A stretch of 23,698 nt of DNA from a virus: the IMG/VR virus record IMGVR_UViG_3300047319_000378, positions 1 through 23,698 of that record; one strand, 5' to 3'. The translations under genes and the position numbers were made by a program. The notes beneath the pieces are model-generated. The model saw nothing but the letters and a program-made list of their open reading frames with translations. It made no database searches and had not been told where the DNA came from. Shown one piece after another: positions 1 through 6,653 of the stretch (positions within the stretch are counted from its first letter, which is position 1; every line of letters begins with the position of its first letter).

Positions 1-1554
1 ATCTCGAGCGCGGACGGTAAGCGCGCTGGCCTGCCGTTCCATGTGCTCGGCGGCCCGCACGGTCACGTCCCGCTTCACTCCGGCGCCGGCGCCGCGATCG
101 GCGAGCTCGTCGCCCGCGGCGACCTACCGCTCTCGATCGTCGACATGGCCGAATTCGAGCCCGGCGGGCAGCACAAGTTTTTTATCGCGTTCGCGGATGC
201 GTTGCTGAAACGGATGCGCGGCGTGCTCTATCTCGTGCTCGAGGAAGCGCATGAGTTTGCGCCGAAGGAGCGCGCCGGATTCGATAAGGAGAATCTCGCG
301 CTGCACTACGCGAAGAAGTTCGCGACCGCGGGCCGCTCGAAAGGGATCCGGCTAATCGTCGCAACGCAGCGCACGCAGGCGCTTCATAACGCCCTGCTCG
401 GCAGCTGCGAGACGATGATCGTGCATCGGCTCACGGCGCCGGCCGATCAAGAGCCAGTCCTGAAATGGCTCAAGGCGAACGTCAACGACAAGGCGCGGCA
501 GGAAGAGATCGCCGGCGGGATCTCGTCGCTCAAGACCGGCGAGGGCTGGTTATGCTCGGGCGAGGCGAAGATCTTCGAGCGGATCCAGTTCCCGCGGATC
601 CATACCTTCGACAATTCGGCGACGCCGACGCATGACGGCGCCGAGGTCAAAGTCACAGCGGCGAACATCGACTTCGACAAACTGCACGCATTGATCGGCA
701 CGGCCATCAGCGAGGCCGAGGCGAACGATCCGAAGCTGCTCAAGGCGCGGATCCGCGAGCTCGAGGCGGCCGCGGCGAAGCGGTCGCCGGCGGCGGATCC
801 CGCCGATAACGCCGAGCTCCGCGTGCTGCGCCGGAAGGTCGAGGACTTCGAGCGCCGGGTCGACGAACTCACGCTATACGGTGAGCATATGTTCGCGGCA
901 GCCGCGCAGACGCAAGCAATCTCCGACGAGCTCGAGGAGAAGACGCGCGCGATACGGGCCGTGCGCTGGCCGCGCCAGCCGAAAGCCGTTCAACCCTCGG
1001 CGCCGGGGACGCCGCCCGGCGATAACCCTGCGCCCGCGCGCGTCATCCCGACCCCGGCGCCGAGGCCTTCGACGAACGGATCCGGCGAGCACGGACTCGG
1101 CAAGCCGCAATTCAACGTACTGCGTGCGCTGTATTGGCTGCGAAGCGAGGAGCGCACGGTCGCGAAGGTGGCCTTCTATGCTGACTACAGCCCGACGAGC
1201 AGCTCCTATGAGAAGGCGCTGAGCGGCCTGCGCTCCGCCGGCCTCGTTCAAGGATGGTCGATCACGTCGGACGGTGAGAGGCTGATCTCGGCCCATGCCG
1301 GCGAAAAGCCCGGCCGCGAGCAGCTCGTCTTTTGGTTGCGCGACAAGCTCGACGGTCCTCAGCTCGCCATCTTCGACGCACTGCTCGCCGCTCGCGGCCG
1401 ACGCATGAAGGCCGAGGAGCTCGCGCCCGCGAGCGATTACTCGGTCACGAGCAGCTCGTTCGAAAAGGCGCTGAGCAAGCTGCGCTCGATCGGCGCCGCC
1501 GATGGCTATGAAAAGGACGGCGGCGCGCGCGCTGCCGCGGTGTTCTTCGAATGA
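1..1554 (+). CDS. HerA/FtsK-like ATPase, 5' end outside window (partial)
   Basis: The reading frame is open from base 1, so the gene starts upstream; the GTG at 43 is internal. The visible part is the C-terminal half of a HerA/DUF87-type hexameric DNA-translocating ATPase. A Walker-B-like LVLEEAHEF lies at about 229-258 and a sensor-like LIVATQR at about 352-372. The Walker A loop must lie left of the window. A charged helical, coiled-coil-like stretch follows (about 720-990), then a Pro-rich linker (about 975-1080). Next come two copies of a winged-helix-like unit that share YS-TSSS(Y/F)EKALS-LRS, near 1183-1250 and 1435-1500. In phages such ATPases are inferred to act in DNA translocation or recombination; no NurA nuclease partner is visible. 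It overlaps the next gene by 4 nt. I am confident of the ATPase family but not of its role. Confidence 0.8.
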   Translation: MSSADGKRAGLPFHVLGGPHGHVPLHSGAGAAIGELVARGDLPLSIVDMAEFEPGGQHKFFIAFADALLKRMRGVLYLVLEEAHEFAPKERAGFDKENLALHYAKKFATAGRSKGIRLIVATQRTQALHNALLGSCETMIVHRLTAPADQEPVLKWLKANVNDKARQEEIAGGISSLKTGEGWLCSGEAKIFERIQFPRIHTFDNSATPTHDGAEVKVTAANIDFDKLHALIGTAISEAEANDPKLLKARIRELEAAAAKRSPAADPADNAELRVLRRKVEDFERRVDELTLYGEHMFAAAAQTQAISDELEEKTRAIRAVRWPRQPKAVQPSAPGTPPGDNPAPARVIPTPAPRPSTNGSGEHGLGKPQFNVLRALYWLRSEERTVAKVAFYADYSPTSSSYEKALSGLRSAGLVQGWSITSDGERLISAHAGEKPGREQLVFWLRDKLDGPQLAIFDALLAARGRRMKAEELAPASDYSVTSSSFEKALSKLRSIGAADGYEKDGGARAAAVFFE

Positions 1555-1829
1555 GCAAGGGAACAGACGGCGCCGTGGACTCGGTGAACGACGATCGGCG
1601 CGACAGCGAGCCGGCGGCCATGGTCGACGGCGAAGTGCGGATCCTCGTCGCGGATGTCACCGTCAAGTTCGACGACGGCAAGGAGACGCATTACGTCGGC
1701 GAGCTCGAGTACTACGGCCGCGGCAATTGCTTCCTCTTCAATCCAAACGACAATTGGTGCTACTCGGCCGAGGAGCTCGAGGCGCTCGCGAAGGTGCTGC
1801 GCGCACAGAAGCGGGACGTGACGCCGTGA
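1551..1829 (+). CDS. Small acidic hypothetical protein
   Basis: This gene encodes 92 residues that I do not recognise as any named family. Its ATG overlaps the TGA of the ATPase gene (ATGA), which indicates translational coupling. The first 25 residues are polar and probably disordered. The remainder alternates like a small beta-rich fold (VRILVADVTVKFDDG, then HYVGELEYYGRGNCFLF) and ends in a short helix. The protein is acidic and soluble, with no signal peptide or membrane segment. Its place between the ATPase and the recombinase suggests an accessory role in the same early module, but nothing in the sequence defines a function. Confidence 0.65.
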   Translation: MSKGTDGAVDSVNDDRRDSEPAAMVDGEVRILVADVTVKFDDGKETHYVGELEYYGRGNCFLFNPNDNWCYSAEELEALAKVLRAQKRDVTP

Positions 1830-1919
1830 AGACTCGCGAGCCGGAAATTACCTGGCTCCCGCCGATCGGCCTGCCGGACATGGCGGCCGTGCTAAAGTTG
1901 CGTCGCGCTCGGGGGATGA

Positions 1920-3413
1920 ATGGAAAAGAAGAAGGCCGCGACGTACCTGCGCAGCAGCAAAGACCGCAGCGACGTGTCGATCGACGCGCAGCGCCGCGAG
2001 CTACAGTCACTCGCCTCGAGCCGCGGCCTCGAGATCGTTCATGAGTACGCCGACGTCGTCCAATCCGCGAAGACCGCCGACCGTCCCGACTTTCAACGCC
2101 TGCTCTTAGACCTTCGCGACTCGCGTCGCGGATGGTCGACGCTGCTCACCGTCGACACGTCGCGGCTGTCGCGTCGTCGCTATTGGGCTCAAGCGTTTAA
2201 ACACGAAGCAGCGAAGCGCGGCGTCGCGATCCTTTACTCGAAAGTCCCCGACGTCGACCCGATCACTCAGGTCATTCTCGAGTCGGTGCTCGAGGCGATG
2301 GACGAAGTGCATTCGCTGATGAGCCGCGAGAAGGGCCTCGCCGGCATGGCCGAGAATGTGCGCCGCGGCTATCGCGCTGGCGGACGAGCTCCACGCGGAT
2401 ATCGGCTCGTTCACTTCGACACGAACGCGATCCGCGACGGCAAGGCGGTCCAGAAGTCGAAGCTCGAGCCCGACGAGCTCGCACCGGCGGTGCGCACGTA
2501 TCTCGCCGCTCGAGCGGCGGGCCGACCGCGCGCCGCAATCAAGAAGGCGCTCGGCCTGCCGGACACGACGCTCGTCGGCATGGAGTGGCAAGCGCTCACG
2601 TATGCCGGCTTTACGGTTTGGGGAATGCACTGCGAGAAGAGTGCGGAAGGCGGGTATGTCGGCGGCCGCAAGCGACGGCCGCGCGGGGAGTGGATGATCA
2701 GCGATTCGCCGACGCACGAAGCGCTGATCTCGCGCGCCGAGGCCGAGGCGATCTTGATCCGCCTCGAGACGTCGCCGATTGGCGCTCGTGTGTCGGAAGG
2801 TCGCCGCGGCGTCTCGGCGCCGCTCTTGACCGAATACCTCGTGACGTCGGACGGCCGACGATGGACTGCGGACCGAAAGTATTACCGGCTCGGCTCGTGC
2901 TTCGTGCGGCAGGACTCGATCGATGGATCCGTGCTCGAGCAGATCGAGCGCAACATGAAGTCGCCGGAATCGATCCGCGCACTGATCCGCGAGGCGCAGA
3001 GAGAGCAGCGCGTCGACGTCGGGCCCGCGCGCTCGCGTGTAAACGCCCTGACCGAGCAGATACGCCGGACCGTCGACCTCGCGGCGCAGCTCGAGGATCC
3101 GGCGCCGGCGGCCCGCCGCATCGAACAGCTCGAGCGCGAGCGCACCGCGGCAGTCGACGAGCTCGCCGACCTCGAGGCCGAGCAGGCCTCACGCACGGCG
3201 CTCGCAGCGATCGGCCCCCAGGAGATCACGGCCATCATCACGGAAAGCGAGCCGAAGCGGCTCCTAGAAGCCGTCGTGGATCGCGTGAGGCTGGACCCTG
3301 ACCTTAGAGGCCAGGTTGTCTATCGGCTATCTATGGCGTCCCCAGGGCGCGCAGAAGGATCGCCGATAACGGTCGCCGCGCCTTTCGAAGCCAGCGCGAT
3401 CCGCGGCCGCTAG
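1920..3413 (+). CDS. Large serine recombinase (probable phage integrase)
   Basis: The product has 497 residues with a serine-recombinase N-terminal domain. Y9-x-R11-x-S13 places the likely nucleophile at Ser13. RLSR at 82-85 supplies the conserved active-site arginines, and DRPDFQRLL follows the usual pattern. A recombinase domain spans about 150-290 (GYRAGGRAPRGYRL), with a coiled-coil-like region at about 365-430. The zinc ribbon usual in large serine integrases is present only as an outline at 300-330; three of its four cysteine positions are replaced and only Cys327 remains. A stop codon directly precedes the ATG at 1920, and a GGGGGA ribosome site sits 4 nt upstream. Large serine recombinases catalyse attP x attB integration. 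No attP could be identified here, so 'integrase' is inferred from phage context. Confidence 0.88.
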   Translation: MEKKKAATYLRSSKDRSDVSIDAQRRELQSLASSRGLEIVHEYADVVQSAKTADRPDFQRLLLDLRDSRRGWSTLLTVDTSRLSRRRYWAQAFKHEAAKRGVAILYSKVPDVDPITQVILESVLEAMDEVHSLMSREKGLAGMAENVRRGYRAGGRAPRGYRLVHFDTNAIRDGKAVQKSKLEPDELAPAVRTYLAARAAGRPRAAIKKALGLPDTTLVGMEWQALTYAGFTVWGMHCEKSAEGGYVGGRKRRPRGEWMISDSPTHEALISRAEAEAILIRLETSPIGARVSEGRRGVSAPLLTEYLVTSDGRRWTADRKYYRLGSCFVRQDSIDGSVLEQIERNMKSPESIRALIREAQREQRVDVGPARSRVNALTEQIRRTVDLAAQLEDPAPAARRIEQLERERTAAVDELADLEAEQASRTALAAIGPQEITAIITESEPKRLLEAVVDRVRLDPDLRGQVVYRLSMASPGRAEGSPITVAAPFEASAIRGR

Positions 3414-3441
3414 TCGCCCGCTTCTTTCTCACCGCCGACGC

Positions 3442-3470
3442 TTGACATCTAGGGCCATTGGCCCTAATAT
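3442..3470 (+). promoter_or_regulatory. Sigma70-like promoter with internal operator palindrome
   Basis: A perfect -35 TTGACA (3442-3447) is followed by an exact 17-bp spacer and TAATAT (3465-3470), one mismatch from the consensus -10. The spacer carries an inverted repeat with 8-bp arms around a single central base, TAGGGCCA-T-TGGCCCTA (3450-3466). It fills the space between the boxes and overlaps the first two bases of the -10. A repressor bound there would block RNA polymerase. The promoter reads into the SprT-like, HTH and small membrane genes. The regulator is not identified; the HTH protein two genes downstream is a candidate for autoregulation. Confidence 0.82.
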
Positions 3471-3522
3471 ACGTCCCATGGCCGGCGATATCCGCACGGT
3501 CGCAGAACCGGAGAATCCGACG

Positions 3523-4257
3523 ATGAACGCCAACACCCCTTCCCTCTCTCACGAGCAATTCATCCACGCCGTCCGCGAGATCGTCGCTTCGCGTGCAAAC
3601 GCACAAGACGCCGCGAAGCTGCGCCGCATCAAGCTCGCCTACGGCTTCGGTCAGCCCGGCCTGCGCGGTGTGACGATCTACTCGCGGTGGGCGAACGGCC
3701 ACGGTCCGCAAGACGCGGATCCGTTCGTCGAGATCTGCGCGGCCGGCGAGGAGAGCATCGTTCAGCTCGCGGGCACGACGGTCCACGAGCTCGCGCACGT
3801 CGTCGCCGGTTGGGAAGCCGGTCACGGCAAGGATTGGAAGTCGACTTGCGAACGCCTCGGCCTGCGCTGCGTGAAGGCGGCCGGTACGGTGTACGCGTGG
3901 GCGATGTTCGATGCCACGCTGCGCGACGCGATCCTCGCGCTCGGCAGCCCGTCAGACGGTTCGCCGCTGAATGGATTGGTCACGATGAAGATTGGCAAGC
4001 GCCGCGGCAAGGCGGGCCCGTGCACTGCTGGCACGGGAACTCGCGGCGGTAAGTCGCGCGGCATCGGCTCGGGTTCGCGGATGCGCAAGTATGTCTGCGG
4101 CCACGGCCAGATTATCCGCGCGGCGACCGATGACCTCGACTGCACGTGCAACGTCTGCTCGACGCAGTTCGTTCGCATCGACGTCGCTCCGGTCGGTCGG
4201 GTCGAGTGGCACACGATGCAGGCGCCGGCCGGTCTTGCGATGAACGACTGTAGGTAA
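3523..4257 (+). CDS. SprT-like zinc metallopeptidase
   Basis: The product has 244 residues. HELAH at 88-92 followed by WEAGHGKDW (H101) is the HExxH...H zinc site of the SprT/Spartan family, with Glu89 as the catalytic base. A C-terminal zinc-ribbon-like motif is seen at C192, H194, C207, C209 and C212. The family contains DNA-associated metalloproteases; the phage role and substrate are unknown. I chose the ATG at 3523 because GGAG lies 9 nt upstream. An in-frame ATG at 3478 is also possible: it lies where transcription from the upstream promoter should begin, so it could act as a leaderless start adding 15 residues. The stop codon overlaps the ribosome-binding site of the next gene. Confidence 0.85.
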   Translation: MNANTPSLSHEQFIHAVREIVASRANAQDAAKLRRIKLAYGFGQPGLRGVTIYSRWANGHGPQDADPFVEICAAGEESIVQLAGTTVHELAHVVAGWEAGHGKDWKSTCERLGLRCVKAAGTVYAWAMFDATLRDAILALGSPSDGSPLNGLVTMKIGKRRGKAGPCTAGTGTRGGKSRGIGSGSRMRKYVCGHGQIIRAATDDLDCTCNVCSTQFVRIDVAPVGRVEWHTMQAPAGLAMNDCR

Positions 4258-4271
4258 GGAGGGTTTTGAAG

Positions 4272-4547
4272 GTGAGCGAGGAAAGAGGTTCGTATCAGGT
4301 CGAGGGGCGAGCGGAGCCGCGTCGGGAGACGCGGCTTCCGTTCGCGAGTCCTCAGTACCGCGCGCCGACTCCGGACGAATTCCGGACGGTGACGCAGATA
4401 CTCGGCTTGACGGGCGCGCAAGTCGCGCAGCTCGTCGGCGCGGAGGATCCGCGCACGGTGCGCCGCTGGATCGGCGGCGAACGCGCGATCCCGTACGCGG
4501 TGTGGCGGTTGCTTCTGATCGACGCCGACCTCGAGCTCGAGGAGTAA
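4272..4547 (+). CDS. Small helix-turn-helix (XRE-like) regulator
   Basis: The protein is about 91 residues. A polar N-terminal third is followed by a helix-turn-helix-like domain: LTGAQVAQLVG, then RTVRRWIGGERAIPYAVWRLL. The tryptophan-containing recognition helix and the 'GE..IPY' turn are typical of small XRE-like proteins in proteobacterial phages and mobile elements. A strong AAGGAGGG site at 4256-4263 favours the GTG at 4272 (8-nt spacing) over the in-frame TTG at 4266, only 2 nt from that site. It is cotranscribed with the SprT-like gene from the operator-bearing promoter, so it may be that promoter's regulator. No binding evidence exists in the sequence. Confidence 0.72.
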   Translation: MSEERGSYQVEGRAEPRRETRLPFASPQYRAPTPDEFRTVTQILGLTGAQVAQLVGAEDPRTVRRWIGGERAIPYAVWRLLLIDADLELEE

Positions 4548-4553
4548 CAGCAC

Positions 4554-4742
4554 ATGCCCAAAATGATAGCTACCGCGTTCGAGATTCTGGCCCTACTACT
4601 GACGCCGCTCGTCGTCGCGTTCCTGATCGGCTACGCGTGCGGACTCGGAAGCCGGTTGCGCGCGCAGCAACCGACAGAGCCAAAGCCGAAGGCTGTCCGA
4701 TCGTTCTTGAAGGTCGTTCGGCCGCGGACTCCGCCCGGCTAG
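4554..4742 (+). CDS. Small single-pass membrane protein
   Basis: This gene encodes 62 residues: a short N-terminus, one strongly hydrophobic segment (about residues 5-30, FEILALLLTPLVVAFLIGYA), then a basic, proline-containing tail. The tail probably stays in the cytoplasm. The gene begins 6 nt after the HTH gene, with a GAGGAG-like site inside that gene's end. I recognise no family. Its stop TAG (4740-4742) shares CTAG with the stop of the opposing late-operon gene. It could be a small inner-membrane accessory protein such as an exclusion or lysis modulator, but that is speculation. Confidence 0.55.
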   Translation: MPKMIATAFEILALLLTPLVVAFLIGYACGLGSRLRAQQPTEPKPKAVRSFLKVVRPRTPPG

Positions 4743-5071
4743 TTCCCTCGGCGCTCGTCGTCGCGATCGAGCTGACCCTGTAAACGGCTGAGCGAGACCA
4801 TTGTCGCGCCGAGCCCTTTATTGAAGTCCTTGGCGAACTCGTCGACCTTATCGTAGAGCCGCTCGCGGCTCTCGCGCGCTTCTTCGTAATGGTCATCGAT
4901 GCGCTCGAGCATCGCCGCGTTCTGCTCCTTCTGCTCTCGCACGGCGGCGGCGAGCTCTTCCTTCGACGCCTTCGAAGTCACGAAGCGCCAAAGCGCGACA
5001 CATATAGTCACGGCGAGCGTCGCGAACGCGTCGCCAATGTGCCCAGGCCAGCCGGGATCCGGCGCACTCAT
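4739..5071 (-). CDS. Membrane-anchored coiled-coil protein, end of late operon
   Basis: The product has 110 residues. One hydrophobic segment near the N-terminus (about 13-31) is followed by a long charged helical region (KEELAAAVREQKEQNAAML onward) that looks like a coiled coil. The ATG at 5071 overlaps the i-spanin stop by 4 nt. It is the last gene of the leftward operon, inside the lysis block. A second holin, an antiholin-like protein or a lysis accessory factor are all possible. The topology alone does not decide, and no specific family is recognised. Confidence 0.65.
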   Translation of the reverse strand: MSAPDPGWPGHIGDAFATLAVTICVALWRFVTSKASKEELAAAVREQKEQNAAMLERIDDHYEEARESRERLYDKVDEFAKDFNKGLGATMVSLSRLQGQLDRDDERRGN

Positions 5072-5556
5072 TTGCTCAATTCGAGCTCGCGCTCGAGCAG
5101 CGCGCGATCCTGCGCCGCTAATCGGTCAGCCACTCGCGCAATGACGAGCAGGCCGGGCCCGACGTCGATCCCTGGCTGATCTCCCGCAGGCACGCTTGCG
5201 CCGTTCCCTCGGCCGGCGGTGGCTTCGCCAGCGACGCCGGGAACTCGGGCCGCGGCGGGCAGTCGACCGCTAGGGGCGGCGGGACACAGCCGGATAACGG
5301 GAGCAGGCTGCTCAGCGAGAGCAGCAGCGAGACGATCCTTCTCGGCCTGTAGCGCATTGGCGGCGTCCTCGTTCGTTTTCGCGTCGCGTTGAACCTGCTC
5401 GAGCTCGCGCTGCTTCGCCTCGAGCGCGGCGCGCATGTCACGCGTTTCAACGCGGGCGGCGCCGAGCTGCTCGACCTTATGCTTCCACACGAAATACGCA
5501 CCGATGCAGCCGACGACGAGCAGCGCGATCGCGGCGACCTTGAAGCGAAGGGTCAC
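5068..5556 (-). CDS. Rz-like inner-membrane spanin (i-spanin)
   Basis: The product has 162 residues. An N-terminal transmembrane anchor (about residues 5-24, FKVAAIALLVVGCIGAYFVW) is followed by a periplasmic coiled coil (about 30-85, AALEAKQRELEQVQRDAK) and a low-complexity C-terminal half. This is the N-in, periplasm-out plan of Rz-type i-spanins, which join an outer-membrane lipoprotein to fuse the two membranes in the last step of lysis. The assignment is greatly strengthened by the o-spanin reading frame nested wholly inside it. The gene overlaps both neighbours by 4 nt and lies directly after a holin-like gene. Confidence 0.8.
   Translation of the reverse strand: MTLRFKVAAIALLVVGCIGAYFVWKHKVEQLGAARVETRDMRAALEAKQRELEQVQRDAKTNEDAANALQAEKDRLAAALAEQPAPVIRLCPAAPSGRLPAAARVPGVAGEATAGRGNGASVPAGDQPGIDVGPGLLVIARVADRLAAQDRALLERELELSK
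5118..5357 (-). CDS. Rz1-like outer-membrane lipoprotein (o-spanin), nested in i-spanin gene
   Basis: This 79-codon frame lies entirely within the i-spanin gene in another frame, as Rz1 lies within Rz in lambda. The ATG at 5357 has GAGGA 8 nt upstream. The product starts with basic residues (RYRPRR), then a hydrophobic core (IVSLLLSLSSLLPLSG) ending in an LSGC lipobox with the lipidated cysteine at residue 24. A proline-rich stretch (VPPPLAVDCPPRPEF) follows, as is typical of o-spanins. The mature lipoprotein would have 56 residues. It would sit in the outer membrane and bind the periplasmic end of the i-spanin. Confidence 0.82.
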   Translation of the reverse strand: MRYRPRRIVSLLLSLSSLLPLSGCVPPPLAVDCPPRPEFPASLAKPPPAEGTAQACLREISQGSTSGPACSSLREWLTD

Positions 5557-5858
5557 GGCGGCGCCGGCGTGTTGAGAGCGGTCGTGATCGCCGTCGCGAC
5601 CTCGGCCTTAGCCTCTTCGATCCGCACCGCGTGCGTATTAGCGACGCCGGCGGCGATCGTGCCGCCGCCGAGCGCGACGTTCAGCAGCGAGAGGCCGATC
5701 GTCATCCAGCGCATCGGGCCTTCATCGATCAGAGCCGGCATGGTCGCGGTCGCCGCAAACATTCCCATAGCGATCATGCTGAGAAGCGCCGCGACGATCG
5801 TCGACAGAGTGCCGAGGATCTTCGTCTTGTTCTCTGTGAGCCATTGCCAGAACGTCAT
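5553..5858 (-). CDS. Holin-like two-transmembrane protein
   Basis: The product has 101 residues with two hydrophobic segments, about 14-36 (ILGTLSTIVAALLSMIAMGM) and about 51-72 (MTIGLSLLNVALGGGTIAAG). A charged helical C-terminal tail follows. Size, topology and position between the endolysin and spanin genes match a class II holin, which permeabilises the inner membrane to release the endolysin and time lysis. A GAGGTG ribosome site lies 8 nt upstream of the ATG. No sequence motif proves holin activity, so the call rests on topology and context. Confidence 0.65.
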   Translation of the reverse strand: MTFWQWLTENKTKILGTLSTIVAALLSMIAMGMFAATATMPALIDEGPMRWMTIGLSLLNVALGGGTIAAGVANTHAVRIEEAKAEVATAITTALNTPAPP

Positions 5859-5862
5859 TGAG

Positions 5863-6336
5863 CTACACCTCGTTTACACGATAGACGGTGCCGCCGCGCT
5901 CGTTGAGCGAGGCGATCAGGAACTCGGGGGAGTAATGCGCTGCGAGCGGGCCGTCGAGCGGCAGCCTCGAGACGTGGATCCATCGGCCGAACTCGAGGAT
6001 GCACTGCTTCAGCGGGAAGAACGGCGCGAGCTGGCGCACCGCTTCGACGATGTGCTCGAGCGGGATCGGCGGCGCGACGATGTCGGCCGCCAGCCCGAGC
6101 ATGTGATCGGATTTGCTCGAGCCGTTCACGGATCGATTGAGCGTCGGCGATCGGTAGCCGCTCGAGACGAAGAGCGGCCGGCCGAGAGTGTTGCGGAGCG
6201 GCTCGAGCACGTCGACGCAGAGCGCGCGCAGGTTCGCGATCGTCTCCGCGTCCGGCTCGTTCGGGATCCCGAGGCGCGCGGCGACCTCGCTGTGCGTGAC
6301 CTCCTCGAGCGAGAAGTGCGCAGTCAGCGGCGTCAT
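5863..6336 (-). CDS. M15-family peptidase (endolysin)
   Basis: The product has 157 residues with the zinc D-Ala-D-Ala carboxypeptidase-like fold (peptidase M15). Motifs read SSGYRSPTLN (58-67), SDHMLGLAAD with H78 and D85, and WIHVS with H121. These give the expected H-D-H zinc set, and Glu115 in LEFG is a likely catalytic residue. It would cut the peptide part of peptidoglycan, acting as the phage endolysin. The start at 6336 is chosen because it gives a 4-nt ATGA overlap with the upstream gene; a longer in-frame extension to 6570 is arginine-rich and shadows that gene. No signal peptide is seen, so export would need the holin. Confidence 0.87.
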   Translation of the reverse strand: MTPLTAHFSLEEVTHSEVAARLGIPNEPDAETIANLRALCVDVLEPLRNTLGRPLFVSSGYRSPTLNRSVNGSSKSDHMLGLAADIVAPPIPLEHIVEAVRQLAPFFPLKQCILEFGRWIHVSRLPLDGPLAAHYSPEFLIASLNERGGTVYRVNEV

Positions 6337-6653
6337 CCGCGCACCCGCGGCGTGACGCTGAGATCCATCGTGAACGCGCCGCCGAGCGCGAGGGTGTACG
6401 CGACTCGGCCGTGCGGCTTCGTGGTCGGCCCGCCGATGCACGAGACGCCGAGGCTCTCGCACATTCGGTCGACGAGCGCCTTCGGCTGCACGGCGCGCTC
6501 CGTCCACGGGACGGCGATCAGATCGAGATCTCGCTGCATGGATCCATGCACGGCGATCGCGTATCCGCACGCCCTGGCGGCCGTCGCGATCTCGTGGATC
6601 CGCCAGCTGTAGAACGCCGGCATCATGTTCGCCGGCAGCTTGTTGTCGCTCAC
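6333..6653 (-). CDS. Small nucleotidyltransferase-like phage protein
   Basis: The product has 106 residues. Its central motif, HGSMQRDLDLIAVPW (about residues 36-50), resembles the GS-x(n)-D-x-D signature of the polymerase-beta-like nucleotidyltransferase superfamily. N-terminal helices and a C-terminal beta-rich part (GRVAYTLALGGAFTMDLSV) surround it. Only a minimal catalytic core is present, so it may bind rather than transfer nucleotides. The substrate is unknown. It sits between a membrane protein and the endolysin, overlapping both by 4 nt. Small proteins of this type recur beside lysis genes in proteobacterial phages, as I recall. Confidence 0.68.
   Translation of the reverse strand: MSDNKLPANMMPAFYSWRIHEIATAARACGYAIAVHGSMQRDLDLIAVPWTERAVQPKALVDRMCESLGVSCIGGPTTKPHGRVAYTLALGGAFTMDLSVTPRVRG

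Noticed and set aside
1826-2044. GTG-start frame of 72 codons coupled (GTGA) to the end of the small acidic gene
   Set aside because: Only its first 30 codons are free; the rest shadows the recombinase and is Arg/Gln-rich. It is possible as a coupling leader peptide but not supported as a gene.
3414-3522. Possible attP beside the recombinase
   Set aside because: The inverted repeat here is better explained as an operator within a promoter, and no crossover core can be identified without attL/attR or host sequence.
5389-6612. Plus-strand frame of 407 codons opposite the lysis genes
   Set aside because: It runs opposite several well-supported genes (M15 peptidase, holin, spanins) and shows no domain; a shadow.
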